Of a stretch of DNA of 64,000 nt, positions 56,760 to 64,000 are shown piece after piece; position 1 is the first letter of the stretch, and each line of letters opens with the position of its first letter. Under the pieces are notes generated by a model, which saw only the letters and a list, made by a program, of their open reading frames with translations, had not been told where the DNA came from and searched no databases. The stretch comes from Bolinopsis microptera (taxonomy: Eukaryota > Ctenophora > Tentaculata > Lobata > Bolinopsidae). The stretch spans positions 1,544,879 to 1,608,878 of the forward strand of contig NC_087080.1 of NCBI RefSeq assembly GCF_026151205.1, in the 5' to 3' direction. The position numbers and the translations under genes were made by a program.

Positions 56760-58420
56760 ATAATACAAGTTTAATAATTAACTCGCCCCACGAAAAACCT
56801 CACCGAACCTCCACACGGTGTGGGGTGGGTGGCTCGAACGGGAGGTGCATGGGTGTTTCTAACCTATGCAAAGGAAGGGACTAGCCATCTCTACAACAAG
56901 GAAAGGCTCTAATAGCCTCTACTAACCTTAGAACCGCAGCATAACCGCTTTTCCCAAAGGCAAATAACACCTTCCGTAGGAAACGAACACGCTCACAGGC
57001 TCCCACATGACGTGTAACCCCAGGATTTGGTTTTGAATCGGACACTGAAAACAACGATAGAGGAGCGGTCTAAACGCTCACAGGCTACCATGTGTCTCGT
57101 GTAACCCAAGGATTTGACACGTTCACAGGCTACCATGTCTCGTGTAACCCCAGGATTTAGCACGCTCACATACTACCACGTCTCGTGTTACCCTAGGACT
57201 CACTTAACAGACTCTAACACGCTCACAGGCTTCAACGTCTCGTGTACCCTAAGATTTGGTTTTGGATCGGACCCTCAAAACAACGATAGAGGAGCGGTGT
57301 CCACGCTCACAGACTACCACGTCTCGTGTAACCGCAGGACTCTAACACTTAACAGACTCTAACACGCTCACAGGCTTCCACGTTTCGTGTACCCTAGGAT
57401 TTGGTTTTGGATCGGAAACTCAAAACAACGATAGAGGAGCGGTCTACACGCTCACAGACTACCACGTCTCGTGTAACCCCAGGATTTAACACGCTCACAG
57501 GCTACCACGTCTGATCGTGTACCCTAGGATTTAACACGCTCATAGGCTACCACGCCTCGTATACCCTAGGATTTTGTTTTGGATCGGACACTCAAAACAA
57601 CGATAGAGGAGCGGTCTACATGCTCACAGGCTACCATATCTCGTGTAACCCCAGGATTTAACACGCTCATAGGCTACCACGCCTCGTGTACCCTAGGATT
57701 TTGTTTTGTGTCGGACACTCAAAACAACGATAGAGGAGCGGTCTACGCGCTCACAGACTACCACGTCTCGTGTAACCCCAGGATTTAACACGCTCATAGG
57801 CTACCACGCCTCGTGTACCCTAGGATTTTGTTTTGGGTCGGACACTCAAAACAACGATAGAGGAGCGGTCTACACGCTCACAGACTACCACGTCTCGTGT
57901 AACCCTAGGATTTAACACGCTCACAGGCTACGACGTCTCGTGTAACCCCAGGATTTAACACGCTCACAGGCTACCACGTCTCGTGTAACCCTAGGACTCT
58001 AACACTTAACAAACTCTAACACGCTCACAGGCTTCCACGTCTCGTGTACCCTAGGATTTGGTTTTGGATCGGACACTCAAAACAAAGATAGAGGAGCGGA
58101 CTACATGCTCACAGGCTACCATATCTCGTGTAACCCCAGGATTTTACTAGATCAAAGGCTACCACGCCTCGTGTACCCTAGGATTTGGTTTGGATCGGAC
58201 ACTCAAAACAACGATAGAGGAGCGGTCTACACGCTCACAGGCTTCCATGTCTCGTGTAACCCTAGGATTGAACACGCTCACAGGCTACCACGTCACGTGT
58301 AACCCTAGGACTCTAATACTTAACAGACTCTAACACGCTCACATGCTTCCACGTCTCGTGTACCCTGGGATTTGGTTTTTGGATCGGACACTCAAAACAA
58401 CGACAGCTAGGAGTGGTCTA
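56760..58420. repeat. Composite tandem repeat (~127 bp main period)
   Basis: Repeats built of CTCAAAACAACGATAGAGGA, GGTCTACACGCTCACAGGC, ACCACGTCTCGTGTAACCC and CAGGATTTAACACG. Exact 127 bp spacing holds at 57588-57715-57842. Elsewhere spacing is about 125-230 bp because a ~40-45 bp sub-unit (ACACGCTCACAGGCTACCAC) is repeated a variable number of times. Short open frames repeating SDTQNNDRGA are by-products. Confidence 0.9.
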
Positions 58421-58532
58421 CAGTGACGTTACAGGAAAATTGCATACTCCTACGAGTTGCACGTAGCAGGCCATGACCGGAAGTCCCTGTCTTCTCATCG
58501 TTAACCCGTAAGGGGTTGCACCAGGGGCGGTG

Positions 58533-59695
58533 GATACAGCCGATTAAAATGTTGCTCGCACTAAACACAACGTAATATCAACAAAACCGATAAAAATGCC
58601 GTTTTAACATTTAACAATCTTTGCACGTGCACGTGCGTGTAACAACCCTCGTTATCCTTGTTACTATGCAACCTTTTGCTTCTTACCTAATTTGCACGTG
58701 GGCGGTCGTACAGACATATTGTACAAACAAAGATAATTCTCTGAATTATTATAGTACTAGAAAGCCCGTGGTAACAGAGACGAATCTAGTAGTATTCTTT
58801 GAAAGAAAGTTTTAATCGCATCAAAAAATATCCATCCCAACCGAAGATACAGCCGATTTAAATATAAAACACTTTAAACACAACGTAATTACCACAAAAC
58901 CGATGAAAATGACGTTAAAACAACCTTTGCACGTGCATGTGTGCATTAAAACACCGTTGCTATGGAACGTTTTGGTTGTTACCTAAATTCCTATTTTTCA
59001 TCTAATTTGCACGTGGGCGGTCGTACAGTGTACGTACAGACAAAAATAATTCTCTGAATTATAGTAGAGACTAGAAAGCCCGTGGTAACAGGGACGAAGC
59101 TAGTAGTATTCTTTGAAAGAAAGTTTTAATCGCATCAAAAATATCCATCTCAACCGAAGATACAGCCGATTTAAATATAAAACACTTTAAACACAACGTA
59201 ATTACCACAAAACCGATCAAAATGACGTTAAAACAGTCTTTGCACGTGCATGTGTGCATTAAAACACCGTTGCTATGGAACCTTTTGGTTGTTACCTAAA
59301 TTCCTATTTCTCGTCTGATTTGCACGTGGGCGGTCGTACAGACAGACAAAAATAATTCTCTGAATTATAAGTAAGATTATATGACTAGAAAACCCGTGGT
59401 CACAGGGAGGAAGCTAATAGTATTCTTTGTTGGTAAGTTTAAATGGCGTCAAAAAATATCCTACATATGAACCGAAGATACAGCCAATTAAAATGTTGCT
59501 CGTACTAAACACAGCGTAATATCAATAAAACTGATCAAAATGACGTTAAAACAATCATTGCACGTGCACGTGCGTGTAATAATCCTCGTTACCATGGTAA
59601 CTACGCAACTACCTATTTCTCGTCTGATTTGCACGTGGGCGGTCGTACAAACGACAAGCAAAGATAATTCTCTGACTTATAAGTAAGATATAGAG
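58533..59695. repeat. ~315 bp tandem repeat, four copies
   Basis: Units begin GATACAGCCGATT at 58533, 58845, 59158 and 59476 and contain a TTGCACGTGCACGTG word, TTTGCACGTGGGCGGTCGTA and AAAGCCCGTGGTAACAG. Copies 2 and 3 are closest; copy 4 is truncated. Each unit has at least two CACGTG words. Confidence 0.9.
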
Positions 59696-60686
59696 GCAAC
59701 AAAAAGGTGCATTCAAAAGAAAAAATGGTTCGGCTCTATCACAAATTTCATTTTGCATCTTAGGGCTTAGGGGCGCAAAAATCATTGATGTTAAGTACGC
59801 CGAAAAACCAGTCGAAAATACGCCGTTTGTCTAAATTCTAAGACATAGGTGAAATACGGCACATTTTGCAGCTTTAGAACTTTAGAAAAAAAGTTTGATG
59901 TTAAATTTTGTCCGAATACGCTCGTATGCCGTACGTTTATAAGATACGTTACGTACTTAACATCCTTGGCCAAATTGTCGTTTGAATGTGGGATAATTTT
60001 GAAAAACTTAACTGAAGTACTAGCAAAACTGCACGTTTTGCTCTAGAAAGTAACACACTTTTTAGAGATTTTTTACCGACGTATCCTCTAAAATCACCTA
60101 ATTTGTTCAATTTTAGGAGGGGCGCCAAAAGGGAAGGGGCATCAACAGGGGGCGCTTTTTTGGCGCCAACAGGCAACGTTACACCACTGATTCAAGTGCG
60201 ACCTATTTCTGTAATTTAGTATATTGTGTCATGTTAACTGTTACTAAGGACAAATAAGACCGTCATTACTTTGCAACGTAGCTATGGACGAGATGGTATT
60301 CAATGTGATCATTTGCATTTTGCGGCGAGGTAGTGCAGTGGGGAAAAAAAGAAAACACACTATATTACAAATGTTTTGAATTGTCTTGCTTAAAACTTTA
60401 AAAGTTGAAGACTGACAGCTCATAAAAACCATACTCAATGCCAAATTCCAATGAGTGGTAAAGCTTCTAGAATTTCCTATCACAAAACAGTGCGACCAGT
60501 GGGCCTAATGGCATTATCCTGCTCGCTGCGTCTTTGCAGTGTTCGTTACCAAAATCAGTTGTTATCGATTTTACCCGAGAGAAAACGTCCGCGGTAAATT
60601 TAGATTTCCAGAGAGCGGGAGTTAAAACCAAACGTCAGGCACAACTCTAACTCTCTAAGAAAACTCTGGCAAGGTTTGTGTCCGGA
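59696..60686. other. No gene seen
   Basis: Unique sequence. Short open frames at 59791-60176 lack start or splice context. A GGCGCC-rich patch lies at 60120-60165. Confidence 0.45.
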
Positions 60687-61320
60687 CATTGGGAGAGGGA
60701 CAAATCTTAATATGCTAAACTAATGGTAAGCACCCATTAAAATAGGATAAACTATGCTCATCCACATGGGATTCCTTGTCCAAACGTTGACCGTTTAGAG
60801 CTGATTTGCATTGCCAACTCGGAGATTTTCTTCCGAAAGTGGTTGGTTTCGGGCTGGGGCATTGGGAGAGCAAAGAGGGACAAATCTTAATATGCTAAAC
60901 TAATGGTCAGCACCCATTAAAATAGGATAAACTATGCTCATCCACATAGGATTCCTTGTCTAAACGTTGACCGTTTAGAACTGATTTACATTGCAAACTT
61001 GGAGATTTTTCCGAAAGTGGTTGGTTTCGGGCTGGGGCATTGGTTGTCATACGTTGTATGACCCACCGCGCACGAGTGCGCGGCTCGCCCTGTATTTTGA
61101 GTGCCCGGCTCCCCCTGTAGCGTAGAAACTCTACAAAGCTACAAGTACAGGATATATAGTGAAACGACATTGGGGGTCACGACGTGATACAAGGCATTGG
61201 GAGAGCAGAGCGGGACAAATCTTAATATGCTAAACTAATGGTAAGCACCCATTAAATTAGGATAAACTATGCTCATCCACATAGGACTCCTTGTCTAACG
61301 GACGGTTAACTTTAAGAGCT
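60687..61320. repeat. ~175 bp repeat, three copies, with a hairpin-rich insert
   Basis: Copies begin CATTGGGAGAG at 60687, 60860 and 61195 and share TAATATGCTAAACTAATGG and CTATGCTCATCCACAT. Between copies 2 and 3, about 150 bp (61044-61194) is inserted, with stems GTCATAC/GTATGAC and CCGCGCAC/GTGCGCGG. CATTGG occurs at both of its edges. Confidence 0.85.
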
Positions 61321-61324
61321 GCTT

Positions 61325-61475
61325 TACTAAGAAACTTGGTACTTTGAATTATTGAAGTGGTGGAATTGCCGGCCCAGTCTACAAGACGCAGCTTACTGTA
61401 CTAAGAAACTTGGTACCTTGAATAATTGAAGTGGTGAAATTGCCGGCCCAGTCTACAAGACGCAGCTTACTCATA
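61325..61475. repeat. ~70 bp direct repeat, two copies
   Basis: Two copies of ACTAAGAAACTTGGTACCTT ... TTGCCGGCCCAGTCTACAAG, ending GACGCAGCTTACT. Confidence 0.9.
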
Positions 61476-61489
61476 CTGTACTCAATCCT

Positions 61490-62015
61490 TGATATGGAAG
61501 ATAATTGTGTCCTTTAAGAGTTCGGGTGATCCTGTAGAATTGCAGGTCACTCTATAATATGCAGAGACCACAGTCCAAACGGTATATGTCTAACTATGGT
61601 CCAGTTGGCAGTTAATGTTATGAAGGTTATTTTGATTGTTGATTGGGACTGGCCAAAAAGTACTAACCAATGTTAACGGAATAGAAATTTAATGCACAAT
61701 AATTATGTGAGTTGTGAAATGTTTGAAATCCTACACACCTAATATTATTTATTCATTATCTTTTCTTAATCTTATTATTGTAAGAAAAGATAATGAAAAA
61801 ATTATAATATACCTACAATTCTACGTGCTTATTGTCACAAAATCTTAATTTCTCTTTTAAAGTAAAAGAAAATAACTTTAACATTAAGATTCTATAAACG
61901 AGCCAGTTAGTAAAGACAGGAAAGGTGTGCAAATGCAATGGGAGAGCCAAGCTCGTAAGATTCGTCGAATTATTATATGTCATACTTATTACTTATAGGT
62001 ACTCATTTTGTGTCA
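61490..62015. other. No gene seen
   Basis: AT-rich sequence. A 14 bp inverted pair ATTATCTTTTCTTA/TAAGAAAAGATAAT lies near 61757-61793. Confidence 0.45.
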
Positions 62016-62017
62016 TT

Positions 62018-62240
62018 TCCTTGTAGCCCAATGCGATTGTTTAACTTTAACTTTAAGTTTATGAAGAATTATGTAATTACAGATAGTGTCATTTCCTTGT
62101 AGCCCAATGCTAACGTTTAACTTTAAGATTTATGAAGACTTATGTAATTACAGATAGTGTCATTTCCTTGTAGCCCAATGCTAATGTTTAACTTTAAGAT
62201 TTATGAAGACTTATGTAATTACTAATTACAGAGAGTAGCA
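62018..62240. repeat. ~70 bp direct repeat, three copies
   Basis: Three copies of GTGTCATTTCCTTGTAGCCC followed by AATGCTAATGTTTAACTTTAAG and a GACTTATGTAATTACAGA end. Confidence 0.9.
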
Positions 62241-62403
62241 GAGAATTTTTGCGTGTGGATCGAATTTCGAGCCTCGAAAACACAATTATTAAACCAAAAA
62301 TAAGTTTTTAGCAATTTTAAACGGGAAAAACGTCCGCAGAAAATCTAGATTTGCAGAAATCAAGAGTTAAAGCCAAAGGTGAGGCACAACTCTAAAATAA
62401 CTC

Positions 62404-62715
62404 CGGCCAGTATGCAGTATAACTTTGTATGGTAAGTCTACCAAGGCTGTCAAACAAGTTACGAAGCAGGAGATTAAAAATGGCGGGACACTGCATCAGA
62501 CATCCTGAGCTACTTGCCAGTGATTTAGAACCTACGCACGGTAGAGCACAGCAAGGCCTACCAAGACAAAGCTACTTGTCTATGTTACTGAAGGAAGTTG
62601 GGACAAACTCTAAAGAGGAACTGCGAACCCTGATGCGGGACAGGGATATATGGAGGGTGTTATCTGGCGTAGATCGGACTTAGCTCCGACATAGTAGTAG
62701 TAGTAGTAATTAGTA
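62404..62715 (+). mobile_element. LINE 3' end (C terminus of the reverse transcriptase ORF)
   Basis: Open frame 62429-62683: LPRLSNKLRSRRLKMAGHC, then RTLMRDRDIW and GVDRT before the stop, typical of LINE ORF2 C termini (RRLxxAGHC, DRxxW). It is followed by a (TAG)n tail. The same family as the minus-strand remnants at 35650-36014 and 21095-21200. 5'-truncated. Confidence 0.75.
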
Positions 62716-62744
62716 TAGAAGCTTACAGACTGAGTTTATCCTGC

Positions 62745-62870
62745 CACTAAAAGTGGAGCATACCTTCCTAATTCCTGCGTTAGCAAAGCTGGATCTATCC
62801 AATCCTACCCATGTGGAGCATACCTTCCCAGTTCCTGCGCTAGCAAAGCTGGATCCATCCAATCCTACTC
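62745..62870. repeat. 66 bp direct repeat, two copies
   Basis: Two adjacent copies of GTGGAGCATACCTTCC ... TTCCTGCGTTAGCAAAGCTGG ... CAATCCTAC, with a few differences. Confidence 0.9.
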
Positions 62871-63009
62871 ACGAGACTGTGATCATTATAATACTTTTTC
62901 ATCATTTTTATAAAGTATTAGTGATTTCGTGTCTAACGTTATCCGAAACCGATACATCTAAAATAATGTGCAACAAATTAGTCGCGGGTTACTTTTATTC
63001 ACAGTATGT

Positions 63010-63075
63010 GGTACTACTACTACTACTACTAGTACTACCAGTTAGTAATAATAGTAGTACTGCATGTAGTAGTAT
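63010..63075. repeat. TAC/TAG trinucleotide-rich inverted stretch
   Basis: GTACTACTACTACTACTAC is followed by AGTAATAATAGTAGTAC and GTAGTAGTATT, able to fold as a stem. Possibly a further LINE-tail remnant. Confidence 0.6.
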
Positions 63076-63156
63076 TAAAAGTACTCTGTGAACTACTCTC
63101 CGAAAGATCACCTGTTATTTCCCCGTTTTATGAGAAGGTCATGTATTCATCGTGGC

Positions 63157-63216
63157 AAAACGGTCGCTACGGTCGCTTAGATACGGTCGCTTAGCGCGTA
63201 TCTAAGCGACCGTTTT
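63157..63216. repeat. Long perfect hairpin
   Basis: Arms 63169-63185 and 63197-63213 are exact 17 bp inverted copies (ACGGTCGCTTAGATACG) with an 11 nt loop. A third AAAACGGTCGC word lies at 63157 and pairs alternatively with GCGACCGTTTT. Confidence 0.85.
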
Positions 63217-63904
63217 GGGCGAGCGAATTAGTCAGAGCCCTTAAGCGAGCGCATTAGTAAGAGCCAGAAATAACTCATTCCTTATTTATTTTACAATAAT
63301 TTTGATTTCAAAATAAGTTACAACATACAAATTACAAACCATGCAAACAAATTTGGATGCGACCATCTTAATCTTTTGATAATATGTACATAAATTTAAT
63401 TTCAGTATGAGAAGAGGATTAAGTTGCAAATTCTGTCAAAAATCTCATTTTGAAGACATATTTATATTATAAATACGTATACCAAAAATAAAATTTGTAA
63501 CTTAAACTAAAGTATAACTAAAATTACAAACATTTTTGTCATAAAACGAACTTTTAAGGCTGATTGAATTTTGAAATGATTAGAGTAAACTTTGCATAGT
63601 TAAAAAAATATAAATGAAAACTCAACGGCAATTCATGCACAGTTCAATTAACAATTACACATTAAACTTAAAACTAAAAGAGACTCTAAGATGAGTAAGT
63701 TGACAGTTCTTATTACTTTATTCTCGAAATCACTGTTACTATGGTAACTTAAGTCGTGTAACTATGGTAACAACGTTCTAGATAGGCCACCACTAGAGAT
63801 AATTAATTGATATTTAATTACTGATTACATTTGTACATTAAAATTCATTAAACAAATAAATAATAATATGACGTTCGACTGAGTCAAATACCCAGTCAAT
63901 GGAT
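63217..63904. other. No gene seen
   Basis: AT-rich sequence with no supported exon. One GTTACTATGGTAAC word near 63733-63750. Confidence 0.45.
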
Positions 63905-63916
63905 GGCAGATTATTC

Positions 63917-64000
63917 GACGTCACGTGTTTTGGTGACGTCACGTGTTTTGGTGACGTCACGTGGTTTGGTGACGTCACGTGGTTTGGTGACGTCACGTGG
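63917..64000. repeat. 20 bp repeat with CRE and E-box words, continues past the window
   Basis: Units of GTGACGTCACGTGTTTTGGT or its GTGGTTTG variant. Each contains the palindromic TGACGTCA (CRE-type) overlapping CACGTG (E-box). At least four units lie in the window. Confidence 0.9.

Overview
The window is eukaryotic, from an animal. It has spliced genes with GT-AG introns, a SIX-class homeobox gene, a seven-transmembrane receptor gene, a secreted cysteine-rich multi-module gene, LINE and tRNA-derived repeats, and very many minisatellites. SIX plus ephrin-receptor-like (GCC2/GCC3-type) and sushi-like modules suggest an early-branching metazoan, a cnidarian being my best guess; the species is not determined. 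No gene was named by database search: identities rest on motifs, exon phases and agreement between tandem copies.

Layout. 1-2423: repeats and a tRNA-like element, no gene. 2424-19640: five head-to-tail copies (+ strand) of one four-exon SIX-type homeobox gene, each with its own near-identical promoter and an intact 408-409 codon reading frame. Copy 5 carries a 3.0 kb 5'-truncated LINE in intron 2. 19640-24594: short-period satellites (11, 21 and 10 bp) and a LINE scrap. 24595-40257: a minus-strand gene that I assembled as nine phase-compatible exons for a 323-residue rhodopsin-like GPCR. Six of its eight introns hold tandem arrays, and in most of these the repeat unit contains the neighbouring splice junction itself. 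40258-45464: AT-rich DNA with a roughly 0.85 kb duplication and possible 3' exons of the next gene. 45465-56689: a minus-strand gene for a secreted or surface protein with a signal peptide, a 146-residue domain, 14 small cysteine-rich exons (8 of 96 nt, 6 of 144 nt) and a sushi-like exon, all in phase 1. Its introns were hit by a foldback element with an inverted flank copy and by a nested terminal-inverted-repeat insertion. 56760-64000: mostly repeats, a LINE 3' end, hairpins and a terminal array of CRE/E-box words running off the window.

The most interesting signals are (1) minisatellites apparently seeded at exon-intron boundaries, repeatedly within one gene, which multiply splice sites tens of times; (2) a recent five-gene SIX tandem array with mosaic copies and a shortened SIX domain; (3) modular growth of the cysteine-rich gene by duplication of two-exon units. 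All three show local tandem duplication as the dominant process. No functional link between the three genes is visible in the sequence.
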